DNA from: Volutella citrinella
Taxonomy: Eukaryota > Ascomycota > Sordariomycetes > Hypocreales > Nectriaceae
Direction: 5' to 3'
Assembly (NCBI GenBank): GCA_034401135.1
Contig: JAWZSP010000005.1
Coordinates: 1,364,001-1,428,000, forward strand
DNA length: 64,000 bases
Made by a program: the position numbers and the translations under genes. Below, in pieces: positions 27,447 to 38,784 of the stretch. The notes below the pieces were generated by a model. It saw only the letters and a list, made by a program, of their open reading frames with translations, searched no databases and had not been told where the DNA came from. Each line of letters starts with the position of its first letter. The stretch's first letter is position 1.

Positions 27447-28440
27447 CGCCGGTGCTTGTCCCTGATGCTGTTGGCCGCCTTCCGCCTGGCCCCCCCAAAG
27501 CTGGCCAGCCAGGGTATCCATCTCCGAGCGCTCACCCGGCGCGGGTGGCCTCCTCTCCTTTCCGCCACTCAGCCAACCCCTCCTGTGTTTCGGTTGCCGC
27601 CCACCCAGGCATGTGACGGTTTTGGCCGCTGCATGCAAGGCCCGGCGGTAGACTGACCCAGGCTGGTGGGCCCGTCGTCGCAAGGCGCTTGATCGATTTG
27701 CGCCGTCTCAGATAACCGCCTGGCCATTCATAGGTAGTAGACCAATGCCAATCAGGGAGTCGTCCGTCTCCTTCCACTGTCTCCCCCCCTCTGGACTACC
27801 AATCGCCCGTTCACCGTCCCGAGAATAGATGCCCGGCCTGCAGAGAGCCCTTGGCCCTTCAATTAAAACAGCGACGGCGGCACGCAATGCTCGACGGATC
27901 CGGTTCCTTGTGGCGACGTGTGGTGGGCAGGCTGTCGTTGGGGAAGGAACAGGCAGCCCCTCACTTGACCCCTCCTGCACCATGCCATGCCATGCCACCA
28001 TCCCAAAGGACCTCCTTCCCTCCTCCGTCGTATCCCGGTCAGCCAAACACACTCCCGGCCCGTAGCAAGACTCACCAATTACTGTACTACTGCGCCTACA
28101 AAGTCTACCTGTGTCTGTACCACCTCTCCCGTCTGCAATTAGTCACGTTTGCTGCCTGCGCCCAGAAGCAGAAGGCTATGTATGGCCCCCACCTCGTCTC
28201 AGCCCCCGGTCCCCTGCCACCTCCTCTGTCAGCCCTACCAACCAACCCGCTCTAGCTCGGACTCTTTAAGCCAGTCTCATACCCCTCGCCTTTCCTCTCG
28301 CCCTCTTCCTTCTTTTCCTGCTGCCAGCGAACTGTTTAGCGGCACATCCCTTGCGATTACCTGCCTTAGACCCCTGTCACTGCTTCGCTTCATCGCTTCT
28401 CCAACATCAACATCATCCATCTCATCGTCGTTTGCTCGAG
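27447..28440. other. Intergenic region, pyrimidine-rich promoter of the DUF8035 gene
   Basis: About 1 kb without a convincing gene. Short open frames here have no recognisable domain. The last 250 bases are rich in C and T tracts (for example CTTTCCTCTCGCCCTCTTCC near 28,290), common just upstream of fungal transcription starts, and probably hold the promoter and 5' leader of the following gene. Confidence 0.6.
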
Positions 28441-29980
28441 ATGGGCTATCACAGTTCCGACGACGACATCGAGGTCCGTTATGTTCGGCGCGACCCCGAC
28501 CCCCGCTACGCTCAACATGTCCGGGCATCTTCCCGCCACCGGCCCTACTATGACACGGCGCCCTATGGCGTGGCAGAGCGCCCAGAGCGACTCGTAATTC
28601 GAGCCCGCTCGCAGGAGCGATCCAGATCCCGGGATCGTCGAGCCAGCAACCCGCCACCACCAGCGCCAGCCCAACCCGTCATCATCAACAACCGCGTTTA
28701 CAACGAGTCGCCTTCCGACGACGAAGATTATCGCCAAATGCGGGTCGCTAGATCCTCGCGCTATGGCAAGCACCGGTCCCGATCGAGCTCTCGGTCTCGA
28801 TCCCGGTCTCGATCCCGGTCATCCTCGTACATGAAGCGCGAGGATTTTCAAGCTGAGCAAACCCGGAAAGAATTTGATCTCCTGCGCTTAACCAATGAGC
28901 GCGAACAAGAGAAGAATCGATTGATCAAGGAGTATCAGGAAGACGCCGAGTTGAGGCGTGCCAGAAAGGAGCTTGAGGATATCAAGTTCCGCGAAGCCCG
29001 CGAGGAGGAGGAGCGACAGTTGAGGAAGGACATCGACCTGAAACGGATGAGAGAACAAGACGTCGCCGACGCGCAGCAGAAGCTCCGTGAGAAAGAGGCA
29101 GCGGACGCAGTGGAAGCTTTCCAGAGGAAGGAACTGGAGAAGGCCGCCAAAGAAGCCAAGCTGAAGCAAGAGAAGGAGAAGGAAGCCGCTGAAGCAGTTG
29201 AACGGTACAAGCAGAAGGAACTGGAGCTTGCAGCCAAGGAGAGGGAAGAGAAGGAAGAGAAGGAAAAGGAAGCCAAGCTTGCGGTGGAGCGCTACAAGCA
29301 GAAGGAGCTTGAAGAGGCTGCCAAGGAGCGAGAGGAAAGGGAAGCTCGCGACAAAGAGTATTATCGCCGGCTGGAGGCCGACCTAGCTAAATCGGGACTA
29401 CCAGAAGATGCCATCGCGGCCATTATGCGCAAAGAGCGGCTCGGCACTGCCCGTCCTCCTCAAGGCCGACCTCCAGTCCGAATTGCACCTGGCATGCAGC
29501 CGATGCAGCCAATGCAACCGATGCAACCGATGCAGTCGATGCAGATGCAGCAGATGCAAATGGCTCCCGGAGGCCGCCCGACCTACACGCGCATGTCTCT
29601 CAAGCACCTTTCAACTGAGACACTTCGGGCGTATGACATTGATTTTGATTATGACCAGGTATGATGATCCTTGCCTGCCTTCCACCCCCCGCATTGGGAC
29701 TTTGGTTACCAAGGCCTCGTTTGCTGACGTGCTGTTTGAGCAGAACCCTGAATATGTCCTGATCAAGCGATGGGTACCGGAATGGGAGCAGGATCAGCTT
29801 TGGAGACACACCAAGGCTCTTCGTAGCAGACGGGATAAGCCTCTCCTAATCGAGGAAAGGAGATCACCATCTCGCCACGAACCCGAGTTTGAGTGGGTTC
29901 GAAAGAAGGGAGATCGCAGGAGGAGCAGGAGCAAGTCGCCTTCACTTCTCATGTACTTGGCGGGTGTGAAGCCGGCTTGA
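28441..29980 (+). CDS. RS-repeat and coiled-coil protein with C-terminal DUF8035 domain
   Basis: Two exons (28,441-29,658; 29,744-29,980) give 484 aa; the 85-nt intron starts GTATGA and ends GAGCAG. Order of features: an acidic start (residues 1-15); Arg/Ser-rich disordered part with RSRSRS-type repeats near 115-135; a long charged coiled coil of Glu/Lys/Arg (about 140-320) containing a repeated unit xVERYKQKELExAAKE; a Met/Gln/Pro repeat (QPM) at about 353-365; and a conserved C-terminal module (about 380-435) with the MSLKHLSTETLRAYDIDF segment and WVPEWEQDQLW, which I recognise as the fungal DUF8035 region. The intron splits that module. Function is unknown; RS repeats hint at RNA or nuclear roles, but this is inference. 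The ATG at 28,441 is preferred to upstream in-frame codons because the upstream extension is not protein-like and lacks ATG near its start. Confidence 0.88.
29498..29562 (+). repeat. Tandem ATGCAGCCR repeat in the DUF8035 gene
   Basis: Nine-base units encoding Gln-Pro-Met are repeated about four times and then shift to Gln-Met units. The tract lies just before the conserved C-terminal domain and is likely length-variable between strains. Confidence 0.8.
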
Positions 29981-30176
29981 TTGTCACAATAGGCAAGGCC
30001 GAGATAACGGGGCAATGATTCGGACCCTGATAGGAGAGAGCAGAGGCGACTGCGTAACGTACGAATTTTGATGATTAGCGTATTGTATTTCTCCGAAACC
30101 GGGCTATTGGTACAGTTTTTTGTCTATGTCTACTCATGATCCTATCGTACAACCCCGTGGGCATTCTTCATTGTTC

Positions 30177-31323
30177 TTACACGGATCCGGACCCGGACCC
30201 GGACCCGGATCGTCGGATCAACTCTTCATACACTGTCCAAGCAAGGGCCGAACTGAGGGCCTTGCGACTCATGCGAAGTGCCAATCCGTCGAAGAGTGAC
30301 CGCACGCCATCTTGCGAAATCATCTTGTACCCTGCATGCCAGATGTTCCGGTACTCGAGTGGCTGAAGCTGAATGCGAGTTTTGACCGCATCAAAGGGAT
30401 TCGTTATGACGGAGCAGCCAGCTCCTGCGAGCATGGCGGATGAAAAGTTGACAGAGCTGGCTACCGTCGACTGCATGGCTGACGGCCCATTTTCAGATGA
30501 CGCCGCCGGTTTGGCTAGGGACCCCAGCTGCGTCTTTAAAACTTCGTAGAATAGCACGTACATGCCGGCATTTGGTGCGTCGCGGAGGGCTGTGGCGCCA
30601 AATCCGGAGAAGAAGCCACGCCATCCGCTCACCTTGCGAATGTCGTTGGCGGCGGCAAAGAGGGACGGATACGAGTACAAGCTCGACTCGAACCGGACTT
30701 TGATAACAGTCAGCGGCATGAGGACGAATCCAGCAAAGGTCCTGGCGGCGGCTCCAGATACAAGGTTTGCCGAATTTGTGAGCGAAGGCAGTGCTGAGGA
30801 GCGGCCCTCTCGCTGGGAAATCCGGCCGAGAATGCCGGTGCGCTGTGCATGCTGCCTAATGGCGTTGAGAGATGTGAAATAAAGAGCAGACCCAAAGCCG
30901 GTTCGTAAGGCAGATGGCACAGTGCCTCTCCAGAGCGCGCGAACCACGTTGGATGACTGAGTCAGATCACGGAAGCAGGCAGCCAGGGAAGGGCTGCCCG
31001 ATTGCTGCACTCGCGTTTTCAACAAGTCCAAGGGTTGCAGAATAACGGCAGACGCCATGCCAGAACCTAGGCCAGACACGAAGTGGTGAGCTGCTTGGGC
31101 GTCAGTATATATGAGCAAACCGGCCGGTGAGCGAGATGGGGCGAACTCGGCGAAGGCTTCAATTCACTGAGCGGGCGCGCCGGCTTGGTGTCATACCTGA
31201 GTTGGCAGTCCGCGCAGGCTTCCGCTCTGCCCTGGCAGCCGCCGCTTCCATAGCGGCCTCGACTTGGGCTGAATGGCTGGCACTCGCGTTCCCCATGGCC
31301 TCTGTGACTGCTCCAGGCGACAT
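30177..31323 (-). CDS. HEM25: Mitochondrial carrier, Hem25/SLC25A38 type (glycine transporter for heme synthesis)
   Basis: Two exons (31,323-31,197; 31,090-30,177) give 346 aa. The intron (106 nt) starts GTATGA, has a CTGAC branch site and ends GCAG; the join restores the family start of repeat one (SAHHFVSGLGSG). Three carrier repeats are visible, with motifs PLDLLKTRVQQ (62-72), PLTVIKVRFES and NPFDAVKTRIQ, the pattern of the inner-membrane carrier Hem25/SLC25A38 that brings glycine into mitochondria for 5-aminolevulinate synthesis. The first 42 residues are Ala-rich and not conserved. The protein ends in an unusual Gly-Ser repeat encoded by a hexanucleotide tract. It is convergent with the DUF8035 gene (196 bases apart). 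Family is certain; substrate is inferred from the family. Confidence 0.9.
30183..30211 (-). repeat. GGACCC hexanucleotide repeat encoding a Gly-Ser tail
   Basis: About four and a half GGACCC/GGATCC units form the last codons of the carrier gene, encoding GSGSGSGS just before the stop at 30,177-30,179. Confidence 0.85.
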
Positions 31324-31449
31324 CGTTCTTGAAGGGCTGGCTGGTCCGCATGACGTGACTAGATAGGAATCGGGCCAGAAGTGTCATGGGTACCCGTTTC
31401 AGCGATACAATGCACTAAGCCCATAAATGCACATACATCCTTGCGCCTC

Positions 31450-32697
31450 TTATTTAGCTCCGGCGCTATGACCGCCCCGATAGTCCCCAATGACGGATTC
31501 CAACCTTCCGGCCAACAGACGATGTCGCTTGACGAGCTCAACCCATTCGGTCACTCCGCTTGCGGCCAAGAGCATACCAAAGTCTGCGCCTAGCCTACCA
31601 AGACTACTTGCGCAGTAGAGCACCTGGGTCAAAATGCTCTCTCTCGAAGTTTGATCCTTGACTGTCGGGAGGTAGATGCGGAGGACCTCCAGGAGCATCT
31701 CAACTAGGTGCATGGGAAATGTTGCCATTGGTGCTGGCAGGAGCCTTAGAGGATCTTGGTCGTCGGCGACGTTGGATGAAAAGCTGCTGCTGATGCTCTT
31801 GAAGACGGAGACTATGTTGAAACTGTGCTCCCGGAAGACTTCAATGAATCGCTTGAGGTAGCGCTCTGTTTGCTGGCCACCAGACCAAGTGTTGGACGAC
31901 TTGTCGGCACGCAATCGCTCTTGATCAGCGAGGTCTCGGAGCGGCCCTAGCGCGTCTAGGGTTTTCAAAAGCGTTCCAAGGCGGCAGACGAGAAAGACTG
32001 CCGGCAGCACATCCTCTACTGCGGAACCCGAGACGAGATCGGGGACGATGCGCTTCAGCCAACCGATGGTTCGGACCGCCGCGGCAAGCTTCAGATTGGG
32101 CGCCTTCAAGGTGGCGACGAGATCGGCAGCCATTTGACGGATGGCCGCATCGGCCTCTTCTAGGACCGACGCCACCATAGGAGAGTCGGGGTACAGCGAG
32201 GCCAGCCGCCGGACATGGGCATAGAGCTCCAGTGTAGAGGAATAGTTGACTGGGGCGGTGGACACTGCCGAAGAGAGAAGCAATGGCATCTCCATGACGT
32301 CGACAAGACGTTCCGAGTTGCGGAGCAAGAGCAACGCTTGCTTTCTCTGTGCCAGCAGCTTGCTGTCGGCCGCCTTGCTAAATGTAGACGAGAAGTGCTC
32401 GGCGTGGGCATCTAGCTTTGGGACAGCTTGGCTGAGGTCATTCGCCCGCTGGGCCAGAACGGGAAGTGTCCTGCGGAGAGAGGCATGGCTTGAGGCCGAA
32501 TCAACGATGGGCTTGCTTGACCGTTTAGAGAGAGCCTGGACGGCTAAAAGGAGCGAGTGGGATGCTTGGGCTAGTGATTGAGGTTCCGAGGACTGCAGAG
32601 TTTCCGACCGTTGCTCTGCAAGATGTGACAGATAGGCCAATGCGGACGCATCCATCGATTGCTGGGGGGCCAGCAAGTCTCTCAGAGCTTCGGCCAT
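31450..32697 (-). CDS. COG8: Conserved oligomeric Golgi complex subunit 8 (Cog8/Dor1)
   Basis: A single exon encodes 415 aa from the ATG at 32,697 (MAEALRDLLAP). The frame stays open another 70 or so bases upstream but has no ATG, so this start fits. Conserved Dor1-family stretches are YSSTLELYAHVRRLASLYP, LKAPNLKLAAAVRTIGWLKR and GGQQTERYLKRFIEVFREHS. COG8 belongs to lobe B of the COG tethering complex, which captures retrograde vesicles at the Golgi and keeps glycosylation enzymes in place. Yeast Cog8 is longer (607 aa), but filamentous fungal forms are shorter. A helical protein without membrane segments. It is arranged tandemly upstream of the carrier gene and divergently from the TLC gene. 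Confidence 0.88.
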   Translation of the reverse strand: MAEALRDLLAPQQSMDASALAYLSHLAEQRSETLQSSEPQSLAQASHSLLLAVQALSKRSSKPIVDSASSHASLRRTLPVLAQRANDLSQAVPKLDAHAEHFSSTFSKAADSKLLAQRKQALLLLRNSERLVDVMEMPLLLSSAVSTAPVNYSSTLELYAHVRRLASLYPDSPMVASVLEEADAAIRQMAADLVATLKAPNLKLAAAVRTIGWLKRIVPDLVSGSAVEDVLPAVFLVCRLGTLLKTLDALGPLRDLADQERLRADKSSNTWSGGQQTERYLKRFIEVFREHSFNIVSVFKSISSSFSSNVADDQDPLRLLPAPMATFPMHLVEMLLEVLRIYLPTVKDQTSRESILTQVLYCASSLGRLGADFGMLLAASGVTEWVELVKRHRLLAGRLESVIGDYRGGHSAGAK

Positions 32698-33587
32698 GGC
32701 TGGGAAGAGCTGTTGGTCGGAGCGCGGCACTGATGGCTGGGCCTTTGGCAGAATCCGAAGTGACAATGAGCCGCCCAGGCGTTGGGAAGATATTGGCGCG
32801 GTGAGGTGTGGAGGACAAGTTTCACCAGACCGTTGACAAGCGAGTGGAACCTAGAGCTGGATTGGCGTGGCATGTAGCTCTATTTTGGTGGTCGGTATTG
32901 CGACGAACGAAGGTGTCTTTTAGGGAGGGGGGAGATACCCGCGACTTCCACCGCCTAAGCGAATCTGCCAACGAATTGCATTGCTACCTGGTTCCAAGTA
33001 GGGAGGCGGGAAGTGGATTGCTTCACCTCCCCGGTACAAGCATTGGGCCCCTACAAGCATACACCCTACCCTCCCTATAGTAGGTCTCTTAGGAGACGCA
33101 CTGTGGACGATGGCGCTAGGCAGGAGGGGCTAGTGTCACCTACCTGCTAGCCGTCACCTGGCACCGGTGGTGGTAGCAGGAGCTCCTGGCCTAAGTACAG
33201 GGAGGATGGATACTTCCAGGCGGCACTTAATGTCAGCATCTGGGTTGGGGTTCCCTGGCCAGATGATACCTGTTAGGTACCTCTAGCGAAGAGGTCTGGT
33301 GCCACGGGGCCTCCCCCCGCCCCCCGACTATTAGGTTGGGGACCACCATCCTGGGCGCAGGCACGATGCGGCCCATGAGCGCACGTGAGCTACCCCAACA
33401 GCCAAGAAACTACTAACTTAGGAGGCGCTGCCTTTACCAGCGCTGGAGGCCTGCGTTACAACCGCCCTTCCATCCGTTCGTCATTCACCGTTGCGACTGC
33501 TGTTTGGGCCCTTTGCCTCCTTCAAGCATCGAGGATCATTGCCTGCTGCTGCCAACTCCCACGCGAAAACTACCCCGCCGAGTTACG
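32698..33587. promoter_or_regulatory. Divergent promoter region between COG8 and the TLC-domain gene
   Basis: About 890 bases hold no gene-like frame. They are GC-balanced, with C- and G-runs near 33,310-33,325 and several CCTACC/GGTAGG-like words. Both neighbours are transcribed away from here. No TATA box or other specific site can be named with confidence. Confidence 0.55.
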
Positions 33588-34638
33588 ATGAAGGACCCCT
33601 TCTTTCTCCCGCCTTTGCCTTGGCTATCCGCCAAGGTACAGCCATTGTCCGACTACTTTGGTCTCACGACGCTGCCTCTGCACGTTCACGAGGTTCTGGC
33701 TGCGGCCTTGCTCTACTCCGTCATATTCTACCCGATCTCGCCCCTACTTTCGAATCTCCTTGCGCCCGAGCACTACAACAAGCTTTCTCGCAAGCGACGG
33801 CTCAACTGGGATGCCCATGTGGTATCCATGTTTCAAAGCCTTCTGATCAATGGCCTCGCGCTATGGGTCATATTCACCGACAAGGAAGTCGCTCAGATGG
33901 AGTGGCAGGAGCGTCTTTGGGGCTACACGGGGTCTGTCGGTCTCATCGCCGCACTCGCTGCTGGCTACTTTCTTTGGGACTTGGTTGTCACAAGCATCAA
34001 CCTCGACGTCTTTGGCCTGGGCACTCTGGCACATGCAGCCGCGGCATTGATCGTGTATTCTCTTGGTTTTGTAAGTCAGGACACCTCCGCCTTGGCCTTC
34101 CTCGCAGCGCGCTAACAACCACGGGCAGCTCCCGTTTGTCAACCACTACGCGCCAATCTTTATTCTCTGGGAGCTATCCACCCCATTCCTCAACGTCCAC
34201 TGGTTCATGGATAAGATGGGAAAGACCGGATCGCGTGCTCAACTTTACAACGGCATTACCTTGCTCTTCACCTTTTTCTCATGTCGCCTTGTGTACGGAA
34301 CTTACTCATCCGTCCGAGTTTTTCGTGACATTTGGTCCGGGATGAATGCCAGTCCTGACCTGAAGGCCCTCGGCTTACCAACGATGCAATACGCAACACT
34401 GGAGTCTACCGTGCCGATTTGGCTCGGCTGCGCTTATCTTGCAAGCAACCTGACACTCAACAGTCTCAACTTTTACTGGTTCTTTATGATGATACGAGCT
34501 GTCCGTAAACGTTTCGAGCCACAGGCTGCGAGCAGCAAACCTGCAGAGTCGATTCGTGCCACTGAGGTAGAGGTAGATGTAGCGACTGTGGCATCCGGAG
34601 CGGCAAATGGACCTACAGGCCGGCGCCGGAAGGCGTGA
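33588..34638 (+). CDS. TLC-domain multi-pass membrane protein (TMEM56/TLCD4-like)
   Basis: Two exons (33,588-34,070; 34,129-34,638) encode 330 aa; the 58-nt intron has GTAAGT, GCTAAC and GCAG. Several hydrophobic segments are visible (about 34-52, 78-98, 113-135, 145-160, 168-185, 205-225, 275-300). A TLC-type signature combines His149 (LAHAAAALIVY) with ELSTPFLN at 176-183. The family (TRAM-LAG1-CLN8) includes ceramide synthases and lipid-sensing or transport proteins of the ER; this member lacks the ceramide synthase Lag1 double-His motif, so a TMEM56-like role is the better guess. The C-terminal tail is Ser/Ala-rich and ends in basic RRRKA. The ATG at 33,588 was chosen because it is the first ATG in this frame after the last upstream stop region. 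Confidence 0.85.
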
Positions 34639-35235
34639 TCGGCTAGCCAACCTCGAGCGCGGTTCAATTTTCGATCCGAATCCGACCCTTTTAGAGAAGC
34701 ACGACTGCTGCTGGTTTTCCACTTTGGCGACCAGAACCGAGCTCACCGCTAGAAGCTAACAATACACTGCTGCATGCGCCAATATGAAGACGTGAGCTAG
34801 ACGGCTGGCTGGATGCAATGGCGCCCCCCGCCCCCGGCGCATTGCAAGTGGCTGAGTGAGTTGAGTGCCCTCAGCAGAGAAGCTGGTCATTTTGTATCTA
34901 CGACCAAGGCTGGCAACTGGATAGAGGCACATATTGGGTTTTTATGTTGCTGCTTCAATATCACTCTTCATCTGATTGCGACGTGAAGCGTGTGGCTATG
35001 GGAGTCCTTGTAATGACTGATTGGACAAGGGATGGATTCTACCTCAACCTCGTCCTCCACAGCACAGACCCGGTAGCATGATTTGACAAGAGGACCTTGG
35101 AACATATACGTGTTATTGGGTGAATTGAAATTATTTGATAGAATTTATGTCCAAATTCGCTAGAAATCGCCGGATGACGACTATCCGCCCAGCGCAGCTC
35201 ACATGAACACCGCCAGATGCCCGCTAGAAGCTCTA
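34639..35235. other. Convergent intergenic region, 3' ends of the TLC gene and SLA1
   Basis: About 600 bases between two genes reading toward each other. It becomes AT-richer toward SLA1 (around 35,100-35,160), as expected for 3' untranslated and polyadenylation sequence. No gene seen. Confidence 0.6.
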
Positions 35236-38200
35236 TTAAAATCCAAAAGGGTTCTGTGGTGCTGGGGGCTTGTCAGCGCAATGCAGTGGTAACGTTCGGA
35301 GTGAGGGACGACTTACTCGCTTGTGCCAAGTTGGCCCTGCGCCCTGTGGGTTGCGGGGCAAGCTTCTTGGCTTCACTAGATACACCAAATCGTACAGGAG
35401 GAGCGGGACCGGTCTGCTGGGGTTGTAGAGGTTGGATGGGCAGAGACCCGTTCACACCAGGCTGACCAGTAGCTTGAGGTTGCAAGGTTGGCATGCCAGT
35501 CCGCTGGGGTTCAAGAGCCGGAGGTAGGTAGTTGTTGATGGCTCCTTGGCCTGGTTGGCCATACATTGACTGTGTCGCAGAGAACTGCGGCTGGAATCCA
35601 GTAGGCTGGGGGGGGATCGTGGCAAACTGGCTAGCGACAGGGGCACCTGTCATCATAGGCTGCATAAAGCCTGGGTTGCCTGTAGGGAAAGGCATCATGC
35701 CCGGGTTCTGTGTGGGATACCCCGTCATTGTGGGTTGAAGTTGTGGCAGCATTTGCTGTTGCTGCTGCTGCTGCTGCTGTTGCTGCATCTGGACAGCGAA
35801 CTGCTGCTGGAGGCGGGCTTGGGTTATATCATTTAGGCTCTGACCTGGCGGAGCAACTTGGCCCTGCAAAGCACCGGTCATCTGAGGCATCATGGGAGGT
35901 GGTGTGAAGGCACTTGGCTGTGCTGACTGTGGTGCCGAGAGTGGTCGCTGTGGTGGTGGTGGAACTAAGCTGCCCTGGCCGCCGCCAACAGCTTGAGGGG
36001 GCGCAGGCCTCTGTCGTTGCACGGCAGAGAAGAAGGCAGGAGTTGCGCCAGTTGGCTGCGAGGTCTGCATGGTAGCCGGTGCAGCCTGCTCCAAGGCCAC
36101 GGCCTCGATCTTGGGCGCTGCCACTTCCGACTTGGTCGGCTGTAGGGGCGTCGTTAGCAACGAAAGCTCCTTCATGGAGCCAGTCAGAGCCGGGGCGGCA
36201 GGCGCTGCTGGCTCCGGGGCCTCCGTTGCAGGCTTCGGTTTTTCTGGCTCTGGAGCGGGTGTCGGTTTGGTGCTCGGCTTCACATTCCATGCATCGTCAT
36301 CAAAACCGGATGAAGCTGCAGGACGAGACTCCTGTGGGCTGGACACGGGGCTAGTTGGGCTTTGTGGTTTGGACCCGGACTCGGCGGCAGATGCAGATGA
36401 CTGGTCAGGCTTCGAGAAGGCGTTTGCGTCAACAACGTCATTTGTTGGAACAGCCGGTGCAGGACGACCCTTCCGCGTGTTGTTGCGGAGAGTACCGCCA
36501 GGGCCCGAAAAGAGTCCGCCGCTGGATCCATCCTCTGCCTGATCCGAAGCGAAGCTCACGTTCCGCTTTCCTCCACGAGTCCGAGCATATTTTGCATCAA
36601 GCGTTCGCATTACCTTGATGGTGTCCCCTTCTCGGAGGCCAAGGGCACGCAGAGTGCTCGCATCGACGTCAGGAAGGACGCTCTCGTCCATCGACTCCCG
36701 CACAAATGCTTGGGCATAGCGTTCACACAGCCCCACGGCAACATCGCACGACAGGAAGAATTGGAACCAGTCGTAGTCTGGCTTCGACTTCTTCTCAATG
36801 GTGACGCCTGCTGATTCTGGAGCTTTCTTCTCGGCGGACCTGGCTCTCTTGACATCTGCAAGTGGCTTGTCGTCATCCAGGGAGATGCCTGTCAAGTTCT
36901 CAACGTACTCGAGATCTTCTCGCGACATTTTGGAGATTGGCACTGCAATCTTTACGCCATTCATCTTGTGAAGATGAATCTTGCCATCCTTTAGCCCTAG
37001 AAACTGGGCCTCGACACTGAATGACTTCGATCTGTCCGTCCATGTGCGCACCTTGGCCGAATCTGGTTCTGGAGGCATATTAGCGTCTGTCTATGCCCTC
37101 AAGGTATGGATAGTTGAGGCACAAAACTGCTGGCCTATATGGTCGGGGCGGAAGAAGAGGAAGTGGAAAGAGATCATCGACTTACTAGCTTTGGGTTTCG
37201 GTTGGCCATTGCCATCGCCTCGACCGTTCGCGTTGTCGCGCCGGCTCCGCTGTTGACTCGAATTATTACCATTCTCTCTTGCCGCGAGACTGCTACCCCG
37301 TTCTGGAAGAGGCATTCCCGGCCCTACCTGCTGCGGTTCTTTCCCGGCCTTGATGGCCTCCTTGGTCAACCTGATTTCATCCAGGCGGTTTTGCTCGACA
37401 ATGGATCTCGCCAAGTTGGTTCCCGAGGAACCCGGCGGCGGTGTAACAATTCCGGTAACCTCAACATAGCTGCTTGGAACGACACCCTCTTTGCCATTCT
37501 TGAGGCGGCGGACTTGCCACCATTCGTCGCTGGTGCCATCGTCGATGACAATCACCTCGTCGCCGACAGCAACGGTCACCTCGTCGTCGCCCTGTGCCAT
37601 GAAATCATAAAGAATCTGTCCCTTCTTCTGGCTCGGGCCAGATCCTGCCATGATCGAATCACGCAGGCCCTCTGCACGTAGAACTCCAGCAAGCTCCCCT
37701 AGGGCGTTGATGATTTCTTCGGCTGTATCCTTGGCACCAGCATGAAAGTCGTAGCTCTTGCTCGGCCGGACCAGTTCCAAGAAGACATGCTTACCTTCCC
37801 GTGAATAGTGCGTCATTCGATCAGCAGTCCACTCCTGCGAGGGCCCGTCCTGGGAGCGTTCCGGTGCAACAAGGATGGTCCTAGTCGAGAGGTTGATGCC
37901 AAGGGTCGTTGGCATCTTCTTTCTCTTACCCATGACCGATACCATCTCGTTTATATTGTACATGTGATGGAAGCCACCAGGAGCCCGCGTCGCATCCGAA
38001 GGGGGGGATGTGTGGACTGGGGACGAAGGCTCGTTGTAGCGGGGGGAGGGTGACCTCGCCGGGCGAGGCCGGCTGGGGAGAGCAGGAGAGCGGACCGCTT
38101 CTCCATCGGATTCGTGATGCTGTTCATATGTGTCGACCGGGCTTCGTACAGGCTGAGCAGGAGGGGAAGTGTGATGAGAAGTCGCTCGTGTGTGCATCAC

Positions 38201-38784
38201 GCCGGCCAGTGCAGCGGCGGGATTAGGGGGCGTGAATGCCGTCTCGACCGGGCTCTCCGGTTGCGCCGCTTCGGGGACCGGTCGAGCAGGGAGTGTCGGA
38301 GGAGGGGGTGGTGCTGCCGGCGTTGCCGCACCGACGTCGTCCATCTCGATGTAGTTGGATGGGACGAAGCCATACTCGCCTTCGAAGCCAACGAGGATCC
38401 AGTCTGGGTCGGATATATCAAAGACATCGAGCTGGGCATCCTCGGAAAAGGATAGCTCCTCGTCAGTCTGGCGGGTGTAATCGAAAAGAGCGCGAGCACG
38501 ACCTAAAGCCTGGGCCTTTACGGAACGAAAGAAAAGGCCATGGTCAGCCACTATCGTGAGTTAGGGGGGGAGGGTTCGTCCCTCACCTCTTGGACATAAT
38601 TATTTGGCACGAGGCCAGTGGGCTCCTCATCGTCATCGGCGCCGGCCTTTTTCTTCGCCTTCCACCAGCCGTCGTCCCCATTCTTGTCTAGGACATAGAG
38701 CAGGTCGCCATCGTGCATGGCAAGCTCCCCTTCAGCTTGAGGCGCATAATCGTAGATGGCCCGGCATACGCCAAGAAACCCCAT
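35236..38784 (-). CDS. SLA1: Actin cytoskeleton-regulatory endocytic adaptor SLA1
   Basis: Four exons (38,784-38,587; 38,515-37,186; 37,086-35,317; 35,261-35,236) encode 1,107 aa. Domains: SH3-1 (about 3-66), SH3-2 (70-125), Pro-rich linker, a PH-like conserved block starting MYNINEMVSVMGKRKK (about 250-354), SH3-3 (363-420), SHD1 (about 520-576; TDRSKSFSVEAQFLGL), SHD2/SAM-like (613-676), then a Gln/Pro-rich tail with many PQxTG-type repeats and a polyGln run. SLA1 links NPF-bearing cargo and clathrin to Las17/Pan1 and actin at cortical patches; the tail repeats are targets of Ark1/Prk1-type kinases in yeast. The 26-nt last exon adds TPQNPFGF to the end, so the protein closes with an NPF motif. 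Yeast Sla1 is 1,244 aa. The second intron (99 nt) and third (55 nt) both start GTAAGT. Confidence 0.93.
35754..35797 (-). repeat. CAG repeat encoding polyglutamine in SLA1
   Basis: CTG/TTG units on the plus strand encode about 13 consecutive Gln residues in the disordered tail of SLA1. Length variation between isolates is likely. Confidence 0.9.

Noticed and set aside
32698..32818. Upstream extension of COG8 using a TTG start
   Set aside because: The frame is open but has no ATG, and the conserved Cog8 start (MAEALRDLLAP) begins at 32,697.
33491..34345. 284-codon plus-strand frame overlapping the TLC-domain gene
   Set aside because: It is in a different frame from the TLC gene, crosses its intron, and lacks hydrophobic segments or motifs that the other frame clearly has.
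36069..36542. 157-codon plus-strand frame
   Set aside because: It lies opposite the Pro/Ser-rich linker of SLA1 exon 3 and is a shadow of that exon.
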